From Deinandra increscens subsp. villosa (Eukaryota; Streptophyta; Magnoliopsida; Asterales; Asteraceae): a stretch of DNA of 64,000 nt. The translations under genes were made by a program, and so were the position numbers. Below the pieces are notes generated by a model that saw only the letters and a list, made by a program, of their open reading frames with translations, was not told where the DNA came from and ran no database searches. The stretch's first letter is position 1. Each line of letters begins with the position of its first letter. Location of the stretch: contig JBCNJP010000003.1 in assembly GCA_039602395.1 (NCBI GenBank), positions 69,661,917-69,725,916 of the forward strand, in the 5' to 3' direction. Below, in pieces: positions 44,122 through 54,042 of this stretch.

Positions 44122-46830
44122 TTGAAAATGTCAAGCCAACCAAAATTTACCTCAAAATCTATTTCATCCTCTAAGCCCACTGTCAGCACTGGTCTCCCCC
44201 CAATGACGAAGAAAGTGACTGATACCGATGCTAGAAGAGTGGAATACCCCACTTTTATTGGATCTCAAGGTACGTCCACTGACTCTGCTATTTCTAATAA
44301 TGATCTCTATGTTTTGATCAGGCAAATGAAGGCCCATGCGGATGAACAAACCAAAACCAACGAGAAAATGATGAAGGAGATCATGGAATTGAAGAAATCA
44401 AAGAAACCAGTGGAGGAAATTAGCCCTTTGATGCCAAAATCATTCGGGTTTGACTCTCCGGAAATATCGGAGCAGCCGAAACAGAAAGCAAATTCCTCTA
44501 CTGATCCAAAGTCAGGTATTGCAACAGCTACTACTGCAGGATTCTCATGCTCTCAGCATCAGAAGACTTCCAGGGTGATAGATCTAGAATACTCTAGGTT
44601 CTACTCCGAGCAGCCCCCAGAATCTTACTACAGTGGATATAGAAGTCAGCAGCCGCCGAGATGCTCGAGTCAGCAACCAACCGGGTTTTTAAGCCATCAG
44701 GTGCCGGCAGTCTCGATACAACAACCTATATCTCAACCACAACGGTTTGCGACGACGAACCTTCACGAGCCTTGGAGTCAGCACTCACCAGCACCTACTA
44801 TTCAGATGCTACAGGGATCTTCATCTCAACCATTCCAACAATATCGGAGCCGCTTCCGAGCTGCTCAGGATCCTCAAGGATCCTTATTTTCTAATCCTAC
44901 TGTCTCTGCAGGCATATTCCCAGGTTCATCTCAAGAGATGCATGAGGGAGACTTCATCCCCATGCAAGTGGGAACCACAACTGAGCCGACTATCCTTAGA
45001 GATGCTGAATATGGACCCCAGATCCATCTTCAAACTTCCAGGGCTGGTAACAACTTTGATAGTTTTTATGTAAACCCTAACCAAGGAACTGTGCAGGATG
45101 CAGGTATCAACCCGACTATTGCTAGGGAACTTCAGAGGTTAAAAGACATGATCTCAAGTGTCCCTGGTGTTGTTCGTCCAATTCCTGAAGTGCCAGCAGG
45201 CAGCCACAGAGTTTCTAGGTTTGCGTGGCCCATTTGTGACGTGGAGATACCAAAAAGATTTCAAACCCCCAACATGAAACTCTACGATGGGAACACGGAT
45301 CCTAAGGAGCACGTGGCACAATACAGGGAACGTATGGAAATCAACCCCATTCCTGTAAACATTAAAGAAGCTTGCCTATGCAAGGGATTCGACTCAACGT
45401 TAACTGGACCAGCCTTGAAATGGCTACTCAGTATCCCTCCTAATACCATTACTTCTTTTCCCCATTTAGTTAACCTGTTTAATAACCATTTTTCTTGCAG
45501 CAGGAGCTTTGAGAAGCTCACGGGTGACTTGTACAGAATAGTTCAGAAGCCCAACGAATCCCTGAGGGATTATGTGGCCAGATTCGGTCGAGAAGCTTTG
45601 GATATCCCCAACCTAGATATGGCAGCTGCTGTAGAAGCTTTCAAAATGGGAATTAGAGGGGATTCCCGCTTTTATGATGACTTGGTTATGACCCCTTGCA
45701 GGAACCTTGATGAAGTCAGAACAAGGGCACTAAGATTCATCAGATTAGAAGATGATAAGAAGGTCCAGAAAAGAGGTGATGAATCATTAGGCAGAAGGAC
45801 AGATTCTCCCGGAAAGCAACAACGAACCAAACCCTATTACAGGAATGATAATTCCAGGGTCAATGCAATTGAAGATGAAGACGATGAGGAAGACTTCCCA
45901 AAGGTATCTGATTACTGTTTTTCGGTTGACACAAGTGGTTTGTTATGTGCCTTGCAGGATCTAGGTGATAAAGCCAGATGGCCAAGAAAATCAGAAAAAC
46001 AAGGATCATGGAAAGATAAGTCTAAATGGTGCGCCTACCACGAAGACTTTGGGCACTTAACAGATGACTGCATAGCCCTTCGGAAAGAAATCAGTTACCT
46101 GCTCAGCAAGGGGCATCTCAAAGAATTGTTTGGCAGAAAGAAGAGTAAAACTCAAGAAGCTGCTGAGCTGCCCAAAAGAGCACAGTCGCCGCCAGCAGAT
46201 GCTAAAGTGATCAACTTCATCTCAGGAGGATCTGACATATGCGGAGCCTCTTTCTCATCAGCAAAGAGACATGCCAAGGAGGCCAAAATGGATCAAGGCA
46301 GTCGGCCAAAGAAGAACGCGATATTGACTGAAGACAAAGTCATCTCTTTTGACGAAACTGATAAGCTGGATATCCAGGATCCTCACCACGACAGTCTGGT
46401 AATTACATTATGTATTGCTAACCATTATGTTCGCAGGATCCTGATAGACAATGGCAGTTCGGTCAACATCATTCAATTGGACGTGCTTAAAAAGATGAGC
46501 ATTCCAGAAGAAGAGATAATTCCAAGATCCTCGGTGTTAGTAGGATTCAGTGGAGAAACCAAGCATACGGTTGGAGACATCAGACTTCCTGTTTACATTG
46601 AAGGAGTCAACTCCATGCAGAAATTCTGCGTTATTGACTCCCTTCCTTGTTGCAATGTAATCTTGGGAAGGCCATGGATCCATGACATGAAAGCAGTTCC
46701 ATCTACCTATCATCAATGTGTGAAGCTTCCCACACCTTGGGGAGTTGTAAGAATACTAAGTGATCAACAAGAAGCCAAAGACGGCTATACTTCTGCTATG
46801 AAGAACACCATCAAGCCCAAGCCAGCATAG
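44122..46830 (+). CDS. Tat Gag-protease polyprotein, 902 aa, intact
   Basis: Gag forms the particle; the protease processes the polyprotein. The N-terminal third is Gln/Ser/Pro-rich (repeats like SQQPPRCSSQQP). The Gag core begins near residue 380 (MKLYDGNTDPKEHVAQYRER) and includes NDLVMTPCRNLDEV-like helices. A Cys/His knuckle CAYHEDFGHLTDDC is near residue 635, and the protease motif ILIDNGSSVNIIQLD near residue 775, with D-N-G in place of the more usual D-T/S-G. It ends SAMKNTIKPKPA then TAG. The next codons CAA-TTA stay in frame with pol, suggesting readthrough. The ATG at 44122 or 44128 is the first in frame. Confidence 0.9.
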   Translation: MKMSSQPKFTSKSISSSKPTVSTGLPPMTKKVTDTDARRVEYPTFIGSQGTSTDSAISNNDLYVLIRQMKAHADEQTKTNEKMMKEIMELKKSKKPVEEISPLMPKSFGFDSPEISEQPKQKANSSTDPKSGIATATTAGFSCSQHQKTSRVIDLEYSRFYSEQPPESYYSGYRSQQPPRCSSQQPTGFLSHQVPAVSIQQPISQPQRFATTNLHEPWSQHSPAPTIQMLQGSSSQPFQQYRSRFRAAQDPQGSLFSNPTVSAGIFPGSSQEMHEGDFIPMQVGTTTEPTILRDAEYGPQIHLQTSRAGNNFDSFYVNPNQGTVQDAGINPTIARELQRLKDMISSVPGVVRPIPEVPAGSHRVSRFAWPICDVEIPKRFQTPNMKLYDGNTDPKEHVAQYRERMEINPIPVNIKEACLCKGFDSTLTGPALKWLLSIPPNTITSFPHLVNLFNNHFSCSRSFEKLTGDLYRIVQKPNESLRDYVARFGREALDIPNLDMAAAVEAFKMGIRGDSRFYDDLVMTPCRNLDEVRTRALRFIRLEDDKKVQKRGDESLGRRTDSPGKQQRTKPYYRNDNSRVNAIEDEDDEEDFPKVSDYCFSVDTSGLLCALQDLGDKARWPRKSEKQGSWKDKSKWCAYHEDFGHLTDDCIALRKEISYLLSKGHLKELFGRKKSKTQEAAELPKRAQSPPADAKVINFISGGSDICGASFSSAKRHAKEAKMDQGSRPKKNAILTEDKVISFDETDKLDIQDPHHDSLVITLCIANHYVRRILIDNGSSVNIIQLDVLKKMSIPEEEIIPRSSVLVGFSGETKHTVGDIRLPVYIEGVNSMQKFCVIDSLPCCNVILGRPWIHDMKAVPSTYHQCVKLPTPWGVVRILSDQQEAKDGYTSAMKNTIKPKPA

Positions 46831-46860
46831 CAATTAAAGAAACCAGCACGAAGAATTCAG

Positions 46861-49800
46861 ATGACAAAGGAATCGGAAATCAAAGAAGTTCAGCTTAATC
46901 CTGAAGATCCTGAAATCAAAGTGCTGGTAGGAACCAATATTCCTGAGGATATTGAGGAGCAGCTCGTGAACCTCTTAAAATCCAGAATCACAACGTTTGC
47001 ATGGAAACATGAAGACATGACAGGTATATCTAAAGATATTATTACTCATAAACTTGGTATAGATGAATCTTTCAGGCCAATACATCAGAAAAGAAGGAAG
47101 TTCGCTCCTGAGAGAAACATCATAATCCAAGAAGAAGTTGACAGGCTGCTCAAGTCAAAAATGATTAGAGAAGTTAAATATCCTCGATGGCTGGCCAACG
47201 TGGTGGTAGTCCAGAAGAAAAACGGTAAGTGGAGGGTATGTGTAGATTACACAGACCTAAACAAGGCTTGCCCGAAAGATCCATTCCCTCTGCCACACAT
47301 CGATTCTATGGTGGACGCAACTGCCGGACATGAGATGCTAACTTTTATGGACGCATCTTCGGGCTTTCAACAAATTCAAATGGAACCATCAGATCAGGAG
47401 GATACGGCCTTCATGACACCCACAGGTATTTATTGTTATATTGCAATGCCTTTTGGTTTACGAAATGCAGGTGCCACATACCAGAGGCTAGTCAACATGA
47501 TGTTTAAAGACAAACTGGGGGACACCATGGAGGTATATATAGATGATATGGTGGTAAAGTCGAAAAAAGCGAAGGACCATCCTAAAGATCTTGAAGCTGC
47601 TTTTGATATCTTGGACCAGTTCAACATGAAATTGAATCCTTCCAAGTGCCATTTTGGAGTAAGAGCCGACAAGTTCTTAGGCTTCATGGTTACTGAAAGA
47701 GGAATAGAGGCCAGCCCTGAACAGATCCAAGCAATCATAAATTTGAAATCTCCAACAAATGTCAAGGAAGTTCAAAGATTAACTGGAAGAGTGGCAGCAC
47801 TCAACAGATTCATATCAAGATCGTCCGAGAAGAACAAAGAATTCTATGACATATTGAAGAAGAACAAAAAGTTCGAATGGGGTGAGAAACATGAAGCAGC
47901 TCTGAGCTCCTTGAAAGAATATTTATCATCTGCTCCACTTCTAATGCAACCAGTCAAGGGCGAACCACTATCTCTCTACCTAGCAGTTTCAGGCAGCTCA
48001 GTAAGTGCTGTGCTTGTGAAAGATCATGAGGGACAACAGCATCCGGTATACTATGTAAGCAAAACATTATTAGACGCTGAAACCAGGTATTCTTATTTAG
48101 AAAAACTGATTTTAGCTCTTGTCATGGCTTCTCAAAAATTAAGACATTACTTTGAAACTCATGTTATTCATGTGAAAACTAACTATCCTGTTAAGTGTGT
48201 CTTAAGAAAACCAGAGATGTCAGGAAGAATGGCGAAATGGGCAGTCAAATTAAGTGCCTATGACATCATATATGAGCCAAGAACAGCAATCAAGTCACAA
48301 GCCCTTGCTGACTTTGTGGCTGATTTCAGCAGCGACATACTGCCAGAAGTTGAACTAGAGGTCAAGCAGCTCGAAGAAGCTTCAGGCAGCTGGACCTTGT
48401 ACACAGACGGAGCATCTAACGTTAGAGGAACAGGATTGGGTGCGCTACTGAAATCGCCACAGGGGGACATTATCCCTCTATCTATCCATTGTGAATTCAA
48501 GGCTACTAATAATGAAGCCGAATATGAAGCTTTAATTGCAGGATTACAACTCGCTAAAGATATGGGTATCCAACACATTCAAGTTTTTATTGACTCCTTG
48601 TTATTGACTAACCAATTTAATGGATCTTATGCAGTGAAAGGCGAAAGGCTAACCAAATATCTAGACCTTGTAAAACAATTAGCATTATCTTTTGAAAATT
48701 GCAGCATATCACAGGTACCTAGAGAAGAAAACGCAGAAGCTGATGCTTTGGCAAATTTAGCATCATCTTTAAGGATCCCAGAAGGTGTCAAGATTCCCAT
48801 AACTCACATCCTGACCCCAGCAATAGAAGAACAGGAGGTCAATGACGTCACAACAGATAAAGATCAGGAAATGATAAACTCTCAGGATCCTCAGGAATCC
48901 TGGACATACCCTATCAGGAGATTTATCCAGGAAGGAGAAATCCCCAAAAACGAGAACTCCAGACTTTTCCGAACAAAGGTAATCCCATATTCAATAATAA
49001 ATGGTATCTTATACAAGAAATCTTTTGCAGGACCATACTTGAGATGTCTCGAGCAGCCTGAAGCACTTGCAGTACTCCAGGATATTCATGAAGGTGATTG
49101 TGGCAATCACACTGGGGGCAGATCACTATTTTCCAAAGTATTGAGGACAGGATACTACTGGCCTACTATGAAGAAGGATGCAATGGCCTTTGTTCAGAAG
49201 TGTGATGCATGCCAGCGTGCACGACAATATCCTCCATCAGCCTGCTGAGCCGCTCCATTCAATATCATCTCCATGGCCGTTCATGAAATGGGGCATGGAT
49301 ATAGTTGGTAAGCTGCCTGTAGCACCTGGAGGAAAAGTCTTCATGCTGGCCATGACGGACTATTTTTCTAAGTGGATTGAAGCCGAAGCTTTTGTTCAAG
49401 TTAGAGAAAAGGAAGTGATTTCCTTCATTAAAAGGAATATTTTAACAAGATTTGGAATCCCTTCGGAAATAGTTTGTGACAACGGGTCTCAGTTTATTGG
49501 AAAAAGAACGACTAGTTTTTGTGAGGCATGGGGCATCAAGATGGTAACTTCAACTCCCATACATCCACAAGCTAATGGCCAAGCGGAATCGAGCAATAAG
49601 ATTATCATCAATAATCTTAAGAAGAAGCTAGGAGACAAGAAAGGGAAATGGGCTGAAGAGCTACCTCTCGTATTGTGGGCTGACAGAACGACCTCCAAGA
49701 ATGCTACTGGTCGAACACCATTTTCCTTAGTGTTTGGCTCAGAAGCTGTAATACCCACTGAAATGGTGATGCCAACTGCCAGAACAAGCTGCCGGGATTT

Positions 49801-50134
49801 TGAAGCAAATAGGCAGGAACTTCTTGAAGATCTTGAAACAATCGATGAAATCCGGGACCTCGCAAAATTCAGGATGGCAGCATACCAGCAAAGGATAGCC
49901 AAGTCTTACAACAGAAATCTCAGGATCAGAAGATTTCAAGTAGGAGATCTGGTACTCAGGAAAGCTTTTCAAAATACCACCAATCCAGCACATGGAAAAC
50001 TTGCACCTAAATGGGAAGGTCCTTACCTAATAGACTCAGAAGCTGGAAAAGGAGCATACAGGCTAGCTACTATGGAAGGTGAGCTGCTCCCAAGAGCTTG
50101 GAATGCAATTCACTTGAAGTTATATTTTATGTAA
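46861..50134 (+). pseudogene. Tat pol: RT, RNase H, additional RNase H, integrase; one frameshift
   Basis: In the same frame as gag. RT has WRVCVDYTDLNKACPKDPFP, FMDASSGFQQIQM, IAMPFGLRNAGATYQRLVN and YIDDMVVKS near residue 225. RNase H follows, then the additional RNase H LYTDGASNVRGTGLGALL near residue 513 with NNEAEYEALIAGL and PREENAEADALANLAS. The integrase HHCC region (HEGDCGNHTGG..CDACQR) is followed at about 49220 by a one-base insertion which closes the frame at 49248. The rest of the integrase is open in the next frame (49178-50134) with MKWGMDIVGKL, IVCDNGSQFIG and HPQANGQAESSNK, so the D-D-E triad is kept. Apart from this single base the pol is open. Confidence 0.9.
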
Positions 50135-51392
50135 GTGCTTTCCGGAGCCTCTAAGCATATCCAAAAATCCTTGTGTAAACTCCAAAAACATCAGGTATGA
50201 TTTTTATTCTTATTTCAATTTCGTATTATTATCTTGTGAAATGATTACTGACTTAGGCATCGGAGGGGTGTTAGCCAAACTAACACCCACCCCTCACCAA
50301 GCCTTGAAGTATTTTGCAGATGTTCTAAGCACTTTGTCATAAGTTAGAGGCTGATCACCTCTTCTAAGTATAAAGCATTCTGAATGCAATCAAAGGTTTA
50401 GGAGGTTTTCACCTTCTCGTTCACTAATGGGAATCGCCAGGAGCGCAAGACCCTCGCCAGGAGCGCACGGTGGTGGCCTATGGTTCAAGGTGGTGTGACC
50501 AGTCCATCTGAGGGTGGCTGATAATTTCGTCACCGTTGGCCATAGAGTGCACTTCAAAATGGGTGGCAGACGTGTCATCTCGAAAAGGTTCTAAGGGTTT
50601 TGACATTTTCATGTCAACAAAGGTTTGGGTACATTCGTGTCTCTCAAGTTTTGGTCTTGACCCCAGTTGGCTTAGTCCCAAGTCTTTTTTGAGCTCGACC
50701 TCAGTTTAATAAAGGTTTTTAATGTTTTCACATTAACTAAGGTTTAGGCGCTTTCGTGTCTCTCAAGTTTTGGGCTTGACCCCAGTTGGCTTAGACCCAA
50801 GATTTACAAGGCATTTCTTGCCTCAAAGGATTAAGATGGGCTTGATCCCTGTTTGGCTCATTCCCAAGTACCTGGGTTTTGTCCTTAGGATTCCACCAAA
50901 TCTACCTAAAGGATCCTTGAGGATCTTCAAGGATCTTGACTGTTTCAACGAATGGAATTTTCTTGAACAGGTTACATTGGTATTACTTATGTTACGTATT
51001 TTTATTACTAAGTATTGGCTAGCATCATGGTTTGTTAACATTGGAAAAGTTTTATAGACTTTTGAGTTTTCTAAACTGGTTATTAAGCATCCTTTAGGAT
51101 CCTCATTCAGATATTTTTCAGAATAACCAGAAATACGTACAACACACCATGATGATCAAGATACTACTAAGTCATATATATGCAGGAAATTAAAGGAGTT
51201 GACCCCAGGCTTCGTCTTGGAACCCAAGATCCCTCCACCTGAGGCCAACCATATTGTCTAAAGAGCTTGGATTTTGCCTTGAAACTCAAGGTCCCTCCAT
51301 CCAAGCCCCCAAAAGTTAAAGTATTTTGTTTCTACCACAACCATTGTTTAAAAACAACACAAACCAAACAACCTAAAAAAGCGGGCTCCGAC
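50135..51392 (+). other. Tat 3' spacer with a 119-bp tandem repeat
   Basis: A unit with gtgtctctcaagttttgg and cttgaccccagttggcttag occurs around 50637 and 50757 (period 119) with a degenerate third copy near 50836. Further on are GGATCCTTGAGGATCTTC words. No plus-strand coding frame is convincing. Confidence 0.6.
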
Positions 51393-53189
51393 CTAGTCAA
51401 GATTGCCTTCATCGCCCAACTTATCACCAGCAGCCTCCGCCTGCTCCACCTCCTTGCCCTTACCCTTTTCACCAGCTTCCTTCTCGACCTCCGGCTCAGC
51501 CTCCTTGTCAGCTTTTTCAGAAGCTTCCCCCCTCTCGGCCATCAGCTTTTTGAGACTCACCTCCCAATCCTTGACCGGCCAGCTCTCTGGAGTGAAGCCT
51601 TCAGCCTGCGCAGCAGTGGCCATCTCGATCATGCACTCAAGCACGCTGATGGCGGCTGAGGATTGAGCATTCTGCTCAGCCAGATTTAGGGCTTCAGCAG
51701 CTGCAACATCTCTTTCTTTGAGCTGCTTCTCGTAGTGGCGCGCATTGCTGGCTGCTGCCTTGCCCATCTTCTCAAGACGGAGCGTGGCCTGATCAAGTTT
51801 AAGTTCGGAGGCCTCAAGCTTCTGTTCAGCTGCCTCCAGCTTCTGCTCAGCTGCTTCAAGCTTCTGCTCCATTGCCTCCAGTTTGCCTTCAAGATCAATT
51901 ACCTCGTGGCTCAGCTTATCAATGCCCTGTACCAAAGCAGAACACGTCAGAATCAACGAGGGAAGTATTATAACTACAACTTTAATATACTTCTCTATTA
52001 TTAAATTATACTTACAATGTTCACCACAACTTGCAGTGAGAGCAGCTTGTTGGCAGCTGCGACAGGAGGAAGATCATCAAAACTATCCACATTGATAGTG
52101 GAGTCCGGAGCCTTACGCTTCTTGGCAGAAGAGGTCTTGGATCGAGTGCAGGGGCCCGGAACTTAGGGGCTGAAGCGTCTGTGGGAGCTTTGCTGCTGGT
52201 TTCCTCAGTCTTCTCTTTCTTGGCTATGAGCAGTTTGAGATCCTTGAAGGAGAAGTTGGAAGCTGAACCTGGAGCTTCATCATAAACAGAAAGGGATCAG
52301 TTTCCAGAAATAGCAAGGTGTAATTTAAATCAAAGAGAAAACAAGTTCCTACAAGTACCTGTAGACATGGTTCCAGAGGGGCTGAGAGGTTGCTGGGAGA
52401 TACTTCTAGCACTTGAAACGTCTTCGGGTTGACAGCTTCTTTCTGCCACTGGGATGTTGTAGAGATCCTTGAGCTTCTTGGAGGATTCACGGGTTGGCTT
52501 GATCAGAGCTTCAAACTTGGGCGTTGTAAAGACAAGAAGGCAAGCATATCAATTAAGTAAAATTGAGGAGCATGTGGAATCAAAATATTACAGAAACTCT
52601 TCCTACCCTTGACAACCCATTGGGTAGGAAGGTTCTCGCAACCAACAAGGCTACTCCTTTTGACAAAGTAGAATTAACGCTTCCAATCATGGTCATTGTG
52701 AGAAACCCTAGGGATCATCTGGGCTTCTCCGGTTCTGATTTTCAAGACAAATCTACTGTTGCCATGAGTGGCTAATCGGTACACCTTGCAGATTTCGGCA
52801 ACTCCAATGTTCAAGTTGCGGGTCTGGTTCAAATGATGGAGAGAAAGAAGGATTCGCCACACCATGGGCATTACTTGGGAATAGGCAAGGTTGGTGACTG
52901 AGAAGAAGTCGGTGACCAAATCCGGAAAAGGGAATGTCATTCCGAGCAGAAAAGGGTAGTAAAGAAAACAAACCCAGTCGTCGGAGATGTGGTCGGCTTT
53001 CAAAGAAGGGTCGAATGGACGGAATTCAGCTTCGGCAGGGAAGCTCGAAGATCGCTGCAACATTGCGATCTTTCGGTCATCAAAGTTGCAGGTCTCCTCC
53101 TCCGTTGCCGGAAGGAGTCCCTGGTCGGTGAAGTCGTCGGCCACTTCGTCGGTGACGGTGGCCGAAGATCGGGGCAGTTTCTTTCCCAT
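51393..53189 (-). pseudogene. Spliced antisense gene of the Tat element (gypsy-type 'putative transposase' domain plus coiled coil)
   Basis: On the strand opposite to gag-pol. Likely exons: 53189-52592, about 52521-52359, 52274-52016, 51926-51393, the last two introns with clean GT-AG. Exon 1 begins MGKKLPRSSATVTDEVADDF and holds WVCFLYYPFLLGMTFPFPDL then VMPMVWRILLSLHHLN, the pattern of the plant domain called 'transposase (putative) gypsy type'. One in-frame TAA (about 52673) interrupts it after HDWKR. The last exon is a strong coiled coil with a 7-residue repeat (EAAEQKL, three copies) and an acidic tail. A frameshift is likely in exon 3. Similar antisense ORFs are known in Retand/Tat elements; their role is unknown. 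Confidence 0.7.
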
Positions 53190-53435
53190 GATCAGCGAAG
53201 AGGAAGAAAAAGAGAAAGAGTACTAACCTGTGGAAGATGGGAGATGCTCTAGGGTTTCGCCGAAAAGAAAAAGTTGTGCGAAATTATGTGGCCGAAGAAG
53301 AGTTATATAGAAAAATTAACCGAAAATGTTGCTTGGAAGTTGAGCGGATTAAATTTCTGCTTTATCATCATTATACTTCGGATAAGAGTACAAGTGTTTC
53401 AAATTTTCGACAGCTGGCTTACATGCGCCAACCGC

Positions 53436-53453
53436 CAAAAATTTGGGGGCAAT
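53436..53453 (+). promoter_or_regulatory. Polypurine-type tract before the Tat 3' LTR
   Basis: caaaaatttgggggcaat ends directly at the LTR start tgttggtac; the purine part aaatttggggg is the likely plus-strand primer. Confidence 0.65.
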
Positions 53454-54037
53454 TGTTGGTACTAGAATTCAGGAGATACTGAGCAACTCGGATCAGCTCG
53501 CAAGCACTTCACTGTAAGGATCCTGATTTACATTTATTTACTAACAATTGTCTTTCCCTTTTTTTGTTTGTTCGCAGGTTGACTACAGTATTAATCACAT
53601 GTCCTAAAGACTCGGTCAAGCTAATAGAAACGTGGACCAAATGGACCTCAACGGCTATATGGAAGACGTGGACTTAGTTGCTACTTTTTAGGATAGGTTG
53701 TTGAAATGTAATCATTATTTAAACCGAGCTCTAGGTTTGCACACACACACCTTTTTCTCAGCAATCGCAACTCTCTACAACACTTAGAATACGAAGCTTG
53801 TTTCATTTGTACTAAAGACATTCATTATATAAAAGTTTTAGGAGGCAGGTACTTTGAACCGGCCCCCGAGGTTTTTTGCTAGGCTCCTTGAGGATACTCA
53901 AGGATTCCTGGATTTTCCCTTGTTACATCCTCGTGTCAACATCCAAACTTGCATTTTTCTTGCTAATTTCATCAAACACTCTACCTCACTTACAAAGTTT
54001 GATCAACTAATTGCTTAGGCAGTTTTTGACCAAAACA
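53454..54037 (+). repeat. 3' LTR of the Tat element
   Basis: 584 bp, five substitutions relative to the 5' LTR and no indel; ends caaaaca followed by AGTAG. Confidence 0.95.
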
Positions 54038-54042
54038 AGTAG

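Larger units (their letters stand above)
43464..54037 (+). mobile_element. Complete Tat/Retand-type Gypsy retrotransposon, 10.6 kb
   Basis: LTRs of 584 bp each (43464-44047, 53454-54037) differ at five positions. The duplication AGTAG is at 43459-43463 and 54038-54042. It has a PBS, gag-protease, pol with RT, RNase H, an additional RNase H and integrase, and a 3' region with an antisense gene. The additional RNase H (YTDGASNVRGTGLG) and antisense gene are hallmarks of the Tat group. Inserted into a Helitron helicase gene, whose frame matches up across the duplication. Confidence 0.95.

Noticed and set aside
49489..49902. Minus-strand 137-codon frame opposite the Tat integrase
   Set aside because: It is a shadow of the integrase frame; the real antisense gene lies further downstream at 51393-53189.
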